Origin: Methylacidiphilum caldifontis
Lineage (GTDB): Bacteria > Verrucomicrobiota > Verrucomicrobiia > Methylacidiphilales > CAMAQI01
Reading direction: 5' to 3'
Length of the DNA: 47,682 bases
Assembly: GCA_945877805.1 (NCBI GenBank)
Contig: CAMCSM010000009.1
Location: forward strand, 1 to 47,682
Every line of letters begins with the position of its first letter. The first letter of the stretch is position 1. Both the position numbers and the translations under genes were made by a program. The notes under the pieces are model-generated. The model saw only the letters and a list, made by a program, of their open reading frames with translations. It had not been told where the DNA came from and searched no databases. Shown piece by piece: positions 15,919-26,876 of this stretch.

Positions 15919-18900
15919 AAAAGAACTCTGCAATGCCACATAATCCGGCTTCCCCGAGCCCAGCACCGGAATCTTCTGCGAGATCAAGGTCCTCGGCACT
16001 AGCAACTCCGAGACTCCGCTCTTCATCGCATGGGCCAATAACTCCGCCCGCTGCGGTTCCACTTTCTCAGTAATTAAAACGATCTCTTCCCCCTTCGTCG
16101 CATGGGGAATCGCCAAGGTCGCATGGAGCATTCCCGGCCAAGTCTCGGTCGCAAGATCCTCCACAGCACTCAAGGAGATCATCTCCCCCCCCACTTTCGC
16201 AAATCGTTTCGCTCTGCCGACGATCTTCACAAATCCATCTGTACTAATCTCCGCAATATCCCCTGTATCGTACCAACCCTCATCCACCGGAACGAGAACC
16301 CCCGGATTCTCGGCAAGATAATAGCCGAGCATAATATTCGCCCCTTTCACCCACAATCGTCCCCCCTCACTAATCCCGGCAACCGGCTCTATTCGATACT
16401 CAATCCCCGGTAAAAACTTTCCAACGGTCTCAGGCTTCGAATAAAACGGCGTATTGATCGCGAGCCCCGGAGAACATTCGGTCGATCCATATCCCTCATA
16501 GATACGAACCCCAAATTGATCCATCCAGGTTTTCTTCGTCGATTCCTTGACTTTCTCTACCCCTGCAAAAACGGCTCGTACGGAGTAAAAATCGTAGGCA
16601 TGGGCCCGTCTCGCATAACCGTTTAAAAAGGTATTCGTCGCAAAGAAAAGGGTCGCATTCGATTGATAAACCAGTTCTGGAATCATCCGATAATGCAACG
16701 GCGAGGGATAAAGAAATACCGGCACCCCATTCAATATCGGGGTCAAGGCTCCCCCCGTTAACCCAAAGGAATGGAAAAGAGGAAGACAGTTAAAGATTCG
16801 ATCTTGGCGATGAATATCAAACCGAGACATCAGCTGATTTGTATTCGTCAACAAATTCCGATGCGATAGAACTACTGCTTTCGGAGCCCCACTCGATCCC
16901 GAGGTATAGAGAATCGTCGCGGGTTGATCGGCAAAATGCCCTCCAGGCGAGAGTGTTGCTTGCCAGCGTTTCCGCTCTCCACGATAAAGAGTTCCTGGAT
17001 AACGGAGTGCCCAGAAATGACGTAGTTTATCGCTGAATCCCATTTTACTCTTCAGCGACTCCAAATAGCGAATCTCGATCCCCGCCGATTTCAAAGCCTC
17101 CACCACCGCTTGCAGTTTTCCCTCTTGAATAAATTTCTCCGCACTCCAAATCACTTTTATTTTTGAGGTACGACAAGCACTCACTAAATTTTTAGATCCA
17201 GAGGAGAAATTCAAGGGTGCAGGAACTCGATGTCTCGCCTGCAGCCCAAAAAAGACCTGTAAGGAGGTCACTTGATTCGGCAACATCATTCCCACGACCT
17301 CACTAAATTCTGTTCCCTCACTCAAATGCGGAGCGATCGTTAAAACTGAGGCCACAAACTCTCCATAACTCTTCGGCGAAAAATGGTAGTCATCGACGAT
17401 TTCAAACTTCGGGCCATGTTGTTTCCGCGCCTTTAAAAGAGCACTCATCATCGTCTGATTTGAGGCCTTGGTCTTCAGCCTCATCTCCGACATAATTTCA
17501 TAAACCTGGGCCACCGCAGCCTCGCGGATTTGTCGTCCTGTCCCCTGTGGTTTCTTAATCCGAACCGGGGGGAAGATCGTCACTTTCATCCGTGGAAAGA
17601 GAGTTCGGTTCGCCCTCGTCGGCAGTTTTGAAAAATAGGAGCGCTCCACTCCATCAATCTGCACCGGAATGAAATCGGCATCGGCCCGCATCGCCACCAT
17701 CCCCGCCCCTTGGTAAATCTTCATCAAACTTCCCGTTAGCGTCAGTCGTCCCTCCGGAAAGATCATCACGGGAACCCCTTGCTTGACCCCCTTAAGCAGT
17801 GATTTAATCGCCATCGGCTTTGTTGGATCGATCGGAAAAAAAGGAATCCAGCCGAGAACTGAGGCCACAATCGGATTCCGTGCCATCGTCGTATCGACGG
17901 CAAAGGTCGGAAGTTCCGGCAAAAAAGCGGCGATCAAGGTCGAATCCAAAAAGGAGACGTGATTCGCCACAATCAATTTTCGCTCGCGAGCCGCGGTATA
18001 ATTTTCTAATCCCACCACCTCAACGCGAAAAAGCAATCGTAACGCCGCACGTGTAAAGGTGTGAAGAACCGATTCTGGAACCAGACAGATGATCTTCCAC
18101 GAAACCGCCAAATTCAAGATCGCCATCAATCCCAGAACATAAACACCCCCAAAGCCGAGCTTTGCCATGAGAATTGCCACTAAACTGGCCGTCACCATAA
18201 AAAATGAATTCAAAATATTGTTTGCGGCAATATTTCTCGCCCGATGGGTAGCCTCCGACTTTCCTTGTAAAATCGCATAAAGCGGGACACTAAAAATTCC
18301 GCCACAGGCTCCAATTCCAACCAATGAGATCATGATTAAAACTCCCTTCAACGAAAGGACTGTGAACGGTTCGACAGAGGACATCGATTCAGCGATGATA
18401 AAAATAATCGAACAGATCGAAATTCCTCCCCCTGCCAGCGGTGCATATTTTGCGCTAATCTCGCCATGAAGCAGTTTCGAGGAGAGATACGATCCGGCCC
18501 CAATTCCGATACTAAACATCATCAAAAGCTGCGTCGCCACTCCCGACCCAGCCTTTAAGGTATCGGCCACAAAAGGGGGAATATAGGCCATCCAAACCAC
18601 TCCCATCGCCCAAAACCAGGAGATCCCCAACATCGACTGCCAAACCACCGTATGTTCACGAGCCTCTCGAATCAGCGTCAGACTCGAGGTCCATGGATTC
18701 CAATCAGCCGCAGGAACCTCCCCTTCCGGTTTTGCCTCGGGGATAAAGCGACTCGAAATCCATCCTCCCACAGCCAAACCAATCAAGGCGATAAAGACCC
18801 ATAGATGGATTGATTTTGCCTCACCCGAATCAGCCAAAGCCAATCCTCCCAATACTGTTCCCAAGAGAATGGCGAGAAACGTCGCCCCTTCAAAAATCGC

Positions 18901-19329
18901 AGCCCCATCCATCAACTCCTCTTTTTTCAAATGGCACGGCAAAATCCCGTACTTCAACGGCCCAAAAAAGGTGATCTGCATCCCCGTTAAAAAAACGGTG
19001 CAAAACAAAAGAGGGGAAGACTCCAAGGCAAGCCCGATCGCCGCCAGGATCATAATTGCAATCTCCGCAAGTTTAGAGAGCCGGATCAGCCGCGACTTCT
19101 CCAAGCGATCGGCAAGCTCTCCTGAGACGGCGGAAAAAAGAATCATCGGAAGGATCAATAGCGCCGTAATCGCATTCACCGCAAGGGAGGTCGACCACCC
19201 CTGCTCCTTCGCGAGCTTGAACGTGACCAGCATCACAAAGGCATTTTTAAAAAGGTGATCATTCACCGCTCCTAAAAGCTGCGTGATAAAAATCGGAAGA
19301 AATCGTCGAGTTTGAAAGAGATGGTACAT
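15907..19329 (-). CDS. Fused MFS lysophospholipid transporter (LplT-like) / PlsC acyltransferase / AMP-binding acyl-[ACP] synthetase (Aas-like)
   Basis: N-terminal MFS; NHVSFLDSTL and FPEGRLT (PlsC); TILYTSGSSGAPKAVVLSHRN and YEGYGSTECSP (AMP-binding). Confidence 0.93.
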   Translation of the reverse strand: MYHLFQTRRFLPIFITQLLGAVNDHLFKNAFVMLVTFKLAKEQGWSTSLAVNAITALLILPMILFSAVSGELADRLEKSRLIRLSKLAEIAIMILAAIGLALESSPLLFCTVFLTGMQITFFGPLKYGILPCHLKKEELMDGAAIFEGATFLAILLGTVLGGLALADSGEAKSIHLWVFIALIGLAVGGWISSRFIPEAKPEGEVPAADWNPWTSSLTLIREAREHTVVWQSMLGISWFWAMGVVWMAYIPPFVADTLKAGSGVATQLLMMFSIGIGAGSYLSSKLLHGEISAKYAPLAGGGISICSIIFIIAESMSSVEPFTVLSLKGVLIMISLVGIGACGGIFSVPLYAILQGKSEATHRARNIAANNILNSFFMVTASLVAILMAKLGFGGVYVLGLMAILNLAVSWKIICLVPESVLHTFTRAALRLLFRVEVVGLENYTAARERKLIVANHVSFLDSTLIAAFLPELPTFAVDTTMARNPIVASVLGWIPFFPIDPTKPMAIKSLLKGVKQGVPVMIFPEGRLTLTGSLMKIYQGAGMVAMRADADFIPVQIDGVERSYFSKLPTRANRTLFPRMKVTIFPPVRIKKPQGTGRQIREAAVAQVYEIMSEMRLKTKASNQTMMSALLKARKQHGPKFEIVDDYHFSPKSYGEFVASVLTIAPHLSEGTEFSEVVGMMLPNQVTSLQVFFGLQARHRVPAPLNFSSGSKNLVSACRTSKIKVIWSAEKFIQEGKLQAVVEALKSAGIEIRYLESLKSKMGFSDKLRHFWALRYPGTLYRGERKRWQATLSPGGHFADQPATILYTSGSSGAPKAVVLSHRNLLTNTNQLMSRFDIHRQDRIFNCLPLFHSFGLTGGALTPILNGVPVFLYPSPLHYRMIPELVYQSNATLFFATNTFLNGYARRAHAYDFYSVRAVFAGVEKVKESTKKTWMDQFGVRIYEGYGSTECSPGLAINTPFYSKPETVGKFLPGIEYRIEPVAGISEGGRLWVKGANIMLGYYLAENPGVLVPVDEGWYDTGDIAEISTDGFVKIVGRAKRFAKVGGEMISLSAVEDLATETWPGMLHATLAIPHATKGEEIVLITEKVEPQRAELLAHAMKSGVSELLVPRTLISQKIPVLGSGKPDYVALQSSFNHG

Positions 19330-19351
19330 AGGAAAAATTTAAATAATTTCA

Positions 19352-19381
19352 ATTCGTGTTAATTCGTGTCGATTCGTGGTT
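19352..19381. repeat. 3 x 10-bp degenerate repeat (ATTCGTGTTA ATTCGTGTCG ATTCGTGGTT)
   Basis: Exact 10-nt phase over 30 bp. Confidence 0.9.
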
Positions 19382-20021
19382 CTCTTTGTTTTCTGCACTC
19401 CATCACAGATAGAGAGAGTTTGAACCAATAAAAGCCTCAATTTCTTTTTCCGCAGGGGGCTGATCTCTGCATCGTACGCTGCTTGTAACGTCGTTGACAC
19501 ATAAACACTCCAGAATGCGGAAAAAGGCTGTTTTGGATTTTTAACGTAAACTACATCCTCCTTCTTTGTACTCCGTCCTGCCCCGCACACCTGTCGCATA
19601 GGCGTCAACCTAACACGCTAAAAGACAGTTTAACCGCAGGGAAAACCAAGAGGAGCGTGGAGCGACGATAAGTAAAAGAAGCGGAGCTTGATCGGTTTGG
19701 CATGGGGTAGCAGGGATGCAACAAAAAGAAGTTAACCGCCAAGTAAAAGCAAAAGACGCCAAAAAATATGAAACCAAAGAAAGAGATTTATAGAGGACAG
19801 AGGACACCGGAGGAAAATTCAATTCACTATTTATTTGAAAACCAAAACAACTGCCTTTTTTACCTATTAAAAACAGTATCCACCTTCGTTTTCCTCCGTT
19901 TACCCTGTGGTTAAAATTGTAGTTCCTCTTTTCTTAGGTTGAACATTTTGCAAAGAATTCAAACAGTGAGGGACTAGAGATCCTTCTTTTCTTTTTTCTT
20001 TTGCTCCTCACTCTTTCCTTG

Positions 20022-20177
20022 ATGTCCTCTCCCTCTCCTGATGCTGCAATTCTTGATTGGATTCAGAAACTTTTTCAACTCGCTGACCCGGCTCGCGGGG
20101 CGACCGAGCACGAGATTAAAACCGCTCTCGAAAAAGCGGCACAACAATTGGGAATCAAAATCGGGGAAAGAAATTAG
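20022..20177 (+). CDS. Small protein (51 aa), possibly DUF2786-like; absent from the ORF track
   Basis: MSSPSPDAAILDWIQKLFQLADPARGATEHEIKTALEKAAQQLGIKIGERN*. Confidence 0.55.
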   Translation: MSSPSPDAAILDWIQKLFQLADPARGATEHEIKTALEKAAQQLGIKIGERN

Positions 20178-20344
20178 CCGCAGAGAACGCAAAGAACTCA
20201 AAATTGTATTTTAATGTGTTACGTTGCCACCGATTCGACATATCGCGGTTCGAATCTGATCTTTTTCCCAATGCAAGAGATGAGCTCAACGAGATTGGAA
20301 AAATTTGAGATAATTGCAGTTCTCTCTTCCCATTAAATTCCCCC

Positions 20345-21136
20345 TTGCTAACTGGGATTATGGAAATCGTCGTCGCAATTTCGGTTATTGGATTCTTTAT
20401 TCTCCTCTTCCTTAATTATCAGCAACGCACCAGTACAGAGCGGGAAACGGCTATTCGCTTTGAACCATTACCTATTGGGCTTTTCGAACGTCTTCAAAAA
20501 AAATATCCTCATTTAACAACGAAAGATTGTCAACTTGTGGCCCAAGGACTTCGACAATTCTTCATGTGCTACCATCGCTCCCAATATCAATTTATTTCGA
20601 TGCCTTCGCAAGTGGTCGATGATCTTTGGCATGAATTCATCCTCTTTACCTCCGATTATCAACTCTTCTGTCAGAAAGCTTTTGGGCGTTTCTTACACCA
20701 TACCCCCGCTGTCTCTATTGGCTCCAATAAATCCAGTAATGCCGCCTTAAGACTATGTTGGCGATTTGCCTGCAAAGAGGAGAATATTAATCCCAATAAC
20801 CCTACTCGACTTCCTTTACTTTTCGCCATCGATATCAAACTCCAGATCCCCGGCGGGTTCCGCTATTCTGCTGACTGTCGTGGCCTTCGCAAAAACTCCA
20901 CTGATTCCAGCAGTAATTCTGGCGCGGTGATTTACTGCGGAAGCGATTTCAGTTCTTCTTCCTATGATACGGGAACTTATGGATTCGCCGATGATTCATC
21001 ACACTCCGGTCACTCTCATTCTGACTCCCATGGCAGTCATTCCAGTACCGACTCTTCTAGCGATAGCGCTGGAAGCAGTGGAGATTCTGGGGGAGGATGC
21101 GGAGGAGGGGGATGTGGGGGCGGTGGCGGCGACTAA
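20345..21136 (+). CDS. Membrane-anchored protein with a GRDP-like (DUF1399-like) segment and a His/Ser-rich plus Cys/Gly-rich C-terminal tail
   Basis: VDDLWHEFILFTSDYQLFCQKAFGRFLHHTP; tail DSGGGCGGGGCGGGGGD. Confidence 0.75.
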   Translation: MLTGIMEIVVAISVIGFFILLFLNYQQRTSTERETAIRFEPLPIGLFERLQKKYPHLTTKDCQLVAQGLRQFFMCYHRSQYQFISMPSQVVDDLWHEFILFTSDYQLFCQKAFGRFLHHTPAVSIGSNKSSNAALRLCWRFACKEENINPNNPTRLPLLFAIDIKLQIPGGFRYSADCRGLRKNSTDSSSNSGAVIYCGSDFSSSSYDTGTYGFADDSSHSGHSHSDSHGSHSSTDSSSDSAGSSGDSGGGCGGGGCGGGGGD

Positions 21137-21137
21137 T

Positions 21138-21845
21138 CTATTTCTTAGTGTTCGCATGGACACTCAGATTATTTACAAAGAAAGAAATAAAGACTGAAGC
21201 AAAGGCGATCGAGGAAAGGATCTGGAAAACAATCAGTTTTTGTCCCGTTGTCCCATTTGGTATGAAATCCCCATAGCCGACGGTAGCAGAAGTAACACAG
21301 CTGAAATAAAGCAGGCTCCATGAATCGGATAAAGGGATCGAGACGGTGCTCGTTCCCGAAATCGATTGGGTATATCCATAGAAAATTGCAAACGAAACAA
21401 GGAGTTCACAAAAGTTCACTCCCAATAGCAACAGAGAGCGAGTCGGAGAGCCGGACGATTTATAAAAACGTCTTAAGAAAACTAATCCACTCAAATACAA
21501 GTAGAGATCGCATAGCAGGTAGATCGTCAGCAGAAAGGCGGCGAAATGGTGATAATTTTCAGAAAATAAAATTCCACAAAGAACCACCAGCTTTGTAATA
21601 GCATAACACTCCACGGCTATTTTCCTCGCCAAAAATCCGAAGCTTCCTGATATCGCACGCACCGCCATTGCGGGCATCAGCATTAATCCCCCACAGAGGA
21701 AAAGTAAGAAAAAATGTTCAACACCATAAATTGTCTCCGCCTGCTTTCTTCGATAATAAAGATCCTTCCATATCTGTAACTGCGCTCGATAGGGATTTCG
21801 CGGCGGCTTCATTTGTTGAAAAGGATTTGGAGAATAATCGTCCAT
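21138..21845 (-). CDS. Potassium channel family protein (Ion_trans_2)
   Basis: TM segments plus selectivity filter SATVGYGDFIPNG. Confidence 0.88.
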   Translation of the reverse strand: MDDYSPNPFQQMKPPRNPYRAQLQIWKDLYYRRKQAETIYGVEHFFLLFLCGGLMLMPAMAVRAISGSFGFLARKIAVECYAITKLVVLCGILFSENYHHFAAFLLTIYLLCDLYLYLSGLVFLRRFYKSSGSPTRSLLLLGVNFCELLVSFAIFYGYTQSISGTSTVSIPLSDSWSLLYFSCVTSATVGYGDFIPNGTTGQKLIVFQILSSIAFASVFISFFVNNLSVHANTKK

Positions 21846-21931
21846 CTCCCGTTAACAATAGGTCTTACTTCCTCAAATCAACAAGTCTAAACCTAAAAAT
21901 GGCCGGTCCGACTTGTCGGACAAGCGGGAAC

Positions 21932-21983
21932 TACCTCTGCCTGAGAGACCTGCCACTGTTTCGCAAGTCGTTTAAGACGTTGA
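21932..21983 (-). pseudogene. Decayed fragment of a module-B-type RHH antitoxin
   Basis: Gene strand translates ...QRLKRLAKQWQVSQAEVV, identical to module B residues; nucleotide match to 7104-7155 region. Confidence 0.85.
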
Positions 21984-22502
21984 TCACGATTTTTTGGGGT
22001 AAACATACTCTCCCTTAAAGAGAAGGGCTTTCGGTGCAGCACTTCCATCGGGTCGAATCAGCACTTCAACTTCCCATCCCTCTTCACTTTCCTTATGCGG
22101 AAGTTGCAGCTGACTCGGTAAATAAAAACGTTCTACATTCATCTCCACTTGGTTCCCCCATCGATAGCCACACTTCACACGAATCGCATACTCTGAAAGT
22201 GCAAGCCCGCTGGGCTTTTCGCGCACAATCCTTTTAAAGCGGGCTATTCCCTCTGCGTCATTCTTCACGATCAAATAAAACCATTGCTCTTTCTCTATTC
22301 CAGTTTGTTTAAATGCTTTTTCAATCTCCTGATTAATCTTCGGATTCAAAATAAAATATCTTCCTCGAATCGGATCATAAGGATCAATGGGCCCTAACTC
22401 TAATCGAACGGTATTACATTTATTCCAATAATGCCGATTTAATCCGTACCATCCTGAAAAAAATCCAAGTTGAATCACCAAGAGCAGGATCCACTTTTTC
22501 AT
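21984..22502 (-). CDS. GDYXXLXY-domain protein
   Basis: DPYDPIRGRYFILN and ERFYLP segments; stop/start adjacency with a DUF2157 gene. Confidence 0.8.
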   Translation of the reverse strand: MKKWILLLVIQLGFFSGWYGLNRHYWNKCNTVRLELGPIDPYDPIRGRYFILNPKINQEIEKAFKQTGIEKEQWFYLIVKNDAEGIARFKRIVREKPSGLALSEYAIRVKCGYRWGNQVEMNVERFYLPSQLQLPHKESEEGWEVEVLIRPDGSAAPKALLFKGEYVYPKKS

Positions 22503-23695
22503 AAACTCTCCTTAGCATATTTTTCAAAAAGGCTTTTCCGACTACGGTTCATCAAGAACAAAAGCCCTAAAAGGAATATCCCGGAAAGAATGAAGCCTAG
22601 TCCGCTCTTTAAAAATCCGAATTTTTCAAATAAATCAAAGTAGCGCTGAACCAGTGAGATAAATAACATCAAATACCCAATGTTCACCCATCCCTTCGCA
22701 TATTCCCGAAGTCCATCACGAATCAAAAGGAAAGAAACTCCGATTTGAGCACTCCAACAAAGAACCACGGTAAGAGTTCTTCCGAGCTCTTCAGAAGTAT
22801 GAACCGATATCAGCCCTAAAATCCAAGGAAGTGAGATCAAACCTCCGATCCATCCCAAAGTCTGCCGTTTTAACGTTGGCGAAAAAATAACCTCTGACTT
22901 CCATAAGCTCCCAATTAAAACGGGGAGAATAAGTAGGAGTATCCTCGGACTATTACTTGCTAATTCGATTAATTTCTTCGAATAATGATTCTCTGAAATC
23001 CATCCCAACACCGACCACCAAAAATAACAAACACTCAAAAACCCGAAAGTAATCCAGCCTCTCCATACCGCTAAATGAGATTGAGAAATCACTGCGGCGA
23101 TAAGCGCTGCGATTACCGGAATCGCAAACGATCCAATCATCATCCCCTCTCCGTTTTTAGCCCATTCGGTTACCTCTCCGCTTAAGGCAAAGGCCGTTGC
23201 GATCATCATCCAAAACTGCCCCCCTTGAGTGGGGGCAAAATAGAGCATCGGAGCCAGTAGTACTGCCCAGAGCCAAAATCCATCTGAAAATCGGGAATCC
23301 AATTGGAATACCTGTCCCATTAAAGCAATTCCCACCATGATCCATCCCCCCGCCAGCCACGAAAACAGTTCGGCAATAAAACTTTTTTCTGGATTCCGTT
23401 GATGCGTAATCCCCCATCCGATCATAAAGCCTGTTTGTATCGCTCCCCATCCTAAAAACTTGATCGCCTCTGGAATCGCTTGCCAATTCTCTGCGACAAT
23501 CATGGTCAGACCGCCAAGTATCAACGCCGCCGCCAAAAGCATCCCTGCCCATAGGGTCTTTTGAGAGCCATTTTCTCCCAAGAGCTTCAGACTCGCCTCG
23601 GCCATCTTTAACGCGGTTCCCTCATCAATGATCTTCTCCGATCTCCAAAGATCAAGATGAGTTCGTAGTGTTTTTGGAAGATTATTTTCGTTCAT
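22499..23695 (-). CDS. DUF2157 membrane protein
   Basis: Multi-TM ORF with ALILGGLTMIVAENWQAIPEAIKFLGWG; paired with GDYXXLXY. Confidence 0.85.
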   Translation of the reverse strand: MNENNLPKTLRTHLDLWRSEKIIDEGTALKMAEASLKLLGENGSQKTLWAGMLLAAALILGGLTMIVAENWQAIPEAIKFLGWGAIQTGFMIGWGITHQRNPEKSFIAELFSWLAGGWIMVGIALMGQVFQLDSRFSDGFWLWAVLLAPMLYFAPTQGGQFWMMIATAFALSGEVTEWAKNGEGMMIGSFAIPVIAALIAAVISQSHLAVWRGWITFGFLSVCYFWWSVLGWISENHYSKKLIELASNSPRILLLILPVLIGSLWKSEVIFSPTLKRQTLGWIGGLISLPWILGLISVHTSEELGRTLTVVLCWSAQIGVSFLLIRDGLREYAKGWVNIGYLMLFISLVQRYFDLFEKFGFLKSGLGFILSGIFLLGLLFLMNRSRKSLFEKYAKESL

Positions 23696-23765
23696 TTATT
23701 TTATTCCTTCGGAGTTTGAAAGTAGAGCTCTCGCCCACTCTCAAGTTACTCAGCTGCTTGAACAT

Positions 23766-26700
23766 TTATATTTTACCGCCGACTCCCTTAAACTTCTCAA
23801 CGAATGTAGCAATTTTTTGAAAGACGTTTTGTTTTTTTATAAGATACTGGGGATTAAGCGGACTCATTTTCGGCAGGATTACGTTTAATTCTGTACCGTT
23901 TTCACTGGCGAACTCTCGTTTTAACGAAGTTGAGATATACCGTTTAGCCGCAGCTTCATTAAGATTTTCCTCTGAAATCAAATCTCCAACTTCACGCTGT
24001 TGTTCCGCCTGTGCGAAAGCGAAGAAGGAATCAATGATGCTGGCTTTATCCTGAATAGTGTCGAGGTCCGTTTGATTGATAAAGTCGACCAGAAGACTCT
24101 CTTTTGCGCGATTGCCGATACTGGAACGAATCAAACGACGCACATCATCAATCAGAGTTGCTTTATTTTTGCGTTTTTTGTTACTTTCAAAAATCAGCTC
24201 AAGAATGTAATCAAGGTTGATTTCCAGAGATTTAAGGAGATCTACTTCAAAAACAACATTCCCCCAATCAATCGTGGAGGCCTCTTTTTCATGACTGCTT
24301 TTTTCACGATGAAGCCAATCGCGAATATCGTTATAGGTCGAGCGATAATCCTGAATCGTGCGCACGGCGGGGATCTGGATCGTCCGCATTGCAGTCAAAT
24401 CATCATCCTCGAGGTAGTACTTTGCCTTGAACTCCTCAACGGCAGTTGCGTCTGTGAAATCTAAGTTCTGCAAAGCATGGAGCCCTGCAAATTCATCGTA
24501 ATTTTGAAGAATATTTTCAGCGCGCAGGTATTCACCAAAAAGTTTTACGAAATCTTTCTTATCTTTTTCTTTTACGATTTCATCGGGATTTGGAAATCGT
24601 TCATGTAACTCTTTCACAATCTCTAAATACCCCCGACGTGCATCTCCCGTGGTGACATCGGTAAAGCCTTCCATGTACTCTTTATAGCTCTTTTCAAGAA
24701 CGACGTTTTTGGTGTTTTTATCGCCGAACAGCGTGATGGCATCAATGGTCGCCTGTTCCAAATTACGGAAGGTGACGATATTCCCAAATGTCTTTGTCGC
24801 ATCATAAATACGATTCGTTCGCGAGTAAGCTTGGATTAAGCCGTGGAACCGCAGATTTTTATCTACAAAGAGAGTATTCAATGTCGGGGCATCAAAGCCG
24901 GTGAGAAACATACCGACGACAATAATTAAATCGATTTCTTTTCTTTTAACCCGATTGGAGAGGTCACGGTAGTAGTTTTGAAATTCATGACTATCCACAC
25001 CATAACTGGTTCCGAACATTGAATTATAGTCCTTGATAGCAGAACTTAAAAACTCCTTGGCACTGCTCTCCATTGCGGTGACCTCGAAACTTTCGTCCAG
25101 AATATCGCCTATGGCATCTTGGGCTTCATTGGCGGCAAAAGAGAAAATGGTGGCTATCTTGAGCGGGGTTTCGCTTCCCTTTTGCATAGTGGTCAATGTT
25201 TCATAGTACATTTTAGCCGCATCAACACTACTCACGGCAAACATGGCATTGAATCCTTTTCCAGTAGATCCCAGTCGATGGGTTTTTTGCTTAAAGTTGT
25301 TTAAGATATACTGTGAGATTTCCTTGATACGATCCGGATGTAACAAAGCCTCTTTATTTTCAGCCGCTGAGAGCTTACTTTCGTCAAGTTCCGATTCAAT
25401 CGCCTTAAATCGTGGACGTACATCATTGTAATCCACTTTGAATTTCAATACCTTCTCATCTCGAATCGCATCGGTAATCACATAAGAATGCAGTTGATAT
25501 CCAAATACTGTGGCGGTGGTTTCTGCTCGAAGTGCGTTTTCGGGAAAAATGGGTGTACCGGTAAAGCCAAACTGACAGAATTTTTTGAATTTCTTTTTAA
25601 GGTTTTTTTGAGCCTCCCCGAATTGGGAACGGTGGGCTTCATCAAAGATAAAAACGACCTGCTTTTGATAGATAGGCAGATGATCTTCACTTTTCATCAA
25701 ATGGTTAAGTTTCTGAATGGTGGTGACAATAATTTTATTATCATCCGTCTCAATATTCCTTTTCAGACCTGCGGTGCTTTCGGAGCCGTTGACGCTATCA
25801 GGCGAAAACTTCTGGTACTCCTTCATCGTTTGATAGTCGAGGTCTTTACGGTCTACGACAAAAAAGACTTTATCGGCAAAATTGAGTTCGGTTGCCAGTC
25901 GTGCTGCTTTGAAACTTGTCAGTGTTTTCCCGGAGCCTGTGGTATGCCAAATATAACCACCACCACCGCTTGTGCTCCAAAGGTTACTCTGGTGAGTGCA
26001 GTTGATTTTCCATAAAATTCGTTCCGTCGCTGCAATCTGATAAGGACGCATCACGAGCAAGGTGTTGTTGGTATCAAATACGGAGTAGCGAAAGAGGACT
26101 TCCAATAAGGTGTTTTTTTGCAGAAAGGTAGCCGTGAAATCTTTAAGGTCTTTAATCAGGGAATTATCCGACTTTGCCCAGTTCATCGTAAAATCGAAAC
26201 TATTCTTATCCCGCTTGGTGGTGTTGGCAAAATAGCGGCTGTCGGTACCGTTTGAGATGACAATAATCTGAAGATACTTAAACAGAGAATAATCGGCGTT
26301 AAAACTCTCCTTGCTGTAGCGATGAAGCTGATTGAAGGCCTCCCGAATAGCAACCCCCCGTTTTTTTAATTCAATTTGAACCAAAGGCAAACCGTTGACA
26401 AGGATCGTGACATCGTAGCGATTGGCGTGAGTACCCGTTTGTTCAAACTGTTGAATGACCTGCACTTTATTGCGAGCGATGTTTTTTTTGTCGACGAGGT
26501 AGATGTTTTGGATATGGCCGTCATCAAAGACAAAATCATGAATAAAGTTGTCGTGAATTTTACGAGTTTTTTCGATGAGCGTTTCACTGGACTTATCCAA
26601 ATATCCCTCAACAAAACGCTGCCACTCCTCTTCAGAAAATTGTAGATGATTGAGCGTTTGAAGTTGTGCACGGACATTGGCAAGCATTAAGGCAGGAGTC

Positions 26701-26876
26701 TTTAAATCTGGAAGAAATTCGTAACCCTGATTTTGTAAATCGGAGATAAATTCTCGTTCCAAATCTTTTTCGCTCTGGTAGGTTTCACACACTTTCCAGT
26801 CACTTGTGTATTTATCGAGAACGATAAAGTGATTGGATTCTGCAATCGGCTTTGTCTGTTCAATCATTTTTCCCAT
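23766..26876 (-). CDS. hsdR: Type I restriction endonuclease subunit R
   Basis: [55 protein letters not shown]. Confidence 0.95.
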   Translation of the reverse strand: MGKMIEQTKPIAESNHFIVLDKYTSDWKVCETYQSEKDLEREFISDLQNQGYEFLPDLKTPALMLANVRAQLQTLNHLQFSEEEWQRFVEGYLDKSSETLIEKTRKIHDNFIHDFVFDDGHIQNIYLVDKKNIARNKVQVIQQFEQTGTHANRYDVTILVNGLPLVQIELKKRGVAIREAFNQLHRYSKESFNADYSLFKYLQIIVISNGTDSRYFANTTKRDKNSFDFTMNWAKSDNSLIKDLKDFTATFLQKNTLLEVLFRYSVFDTNNTLLVMRPYQIAATERILWKINCTHQSNLWSTSGGGGYIWHTTGSGKTLTSFKAARLATELNFADKVFFVVDRKDLDYQTMKEYQKFSPDSVNGSESTAGLKRNIETDDNKIIVTTIQKLNHLMKSEDHLPIYQKQVVFIFDEAHRSQFGEAQKNLKKKFKKFCQFGFTGTPIFPENALRAETTATVFGYQLHSYVITDAIRDEKVLKFKVDYNDVRPRFKAIESELDESKLSAAENKEALLHPDRIKEISQYILNNFKQKTHRLGSTGKGFNAMFAVSSVDAAKMYYETLTTMQKGSETPLKIATIFSFAANEAQDAIGDILDESFEVTAMESSAKEFLSSAIKDYNSMFGTSYGVDSHEFQNYYRDLSNRVKRKEIDLIIVVGMFLTGFDAPTLNTLFVDKNLRFHGLIQAYSRTNRIYDATKTFGNIVTFRNLEQATIDAITLFGDKNTKNVVLEKSYKEYMEGFTDVTTGDARRGYLEIVKELHERFPNPDEIVKEKDKKDFVKLFGEYLRAENILQNYDEFAGLHALQNLDFTDATAVEEFKAKYYLEDDDLTAMRTIQIPAVRTIQDYRSTYNDIRDWLHREKSSHEKEASTIDWGNVVFEVDLLKSLEINLDYILELIFESNKKRKNKATLIDDVRRLIRSSIGNRAKESLLVDFINQTDLDTIQDKASIIDSFFAFAQAEQQREVGDLISEENLNEAAAKRYISTSLKREFASENGTELNVILPKMSPLNPQYLIKKQNVFQKIATFVEKFKGVGGKI

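Noticed and set aside
19339-19822. ORFs 19339-19608 (-) and 19610-19822 (-) as genes
   Set aside because: The 89-aa ORF ends in a translation of the decamer repeat, and the 70-aa ORF is repeat-rich intergenic sequence; no recognisable domain.
20240-20300. tRNA-like GGTTCGAATC motif
   Set aside because: No matching acceptor, D or anticodon stems could be assembled around it.
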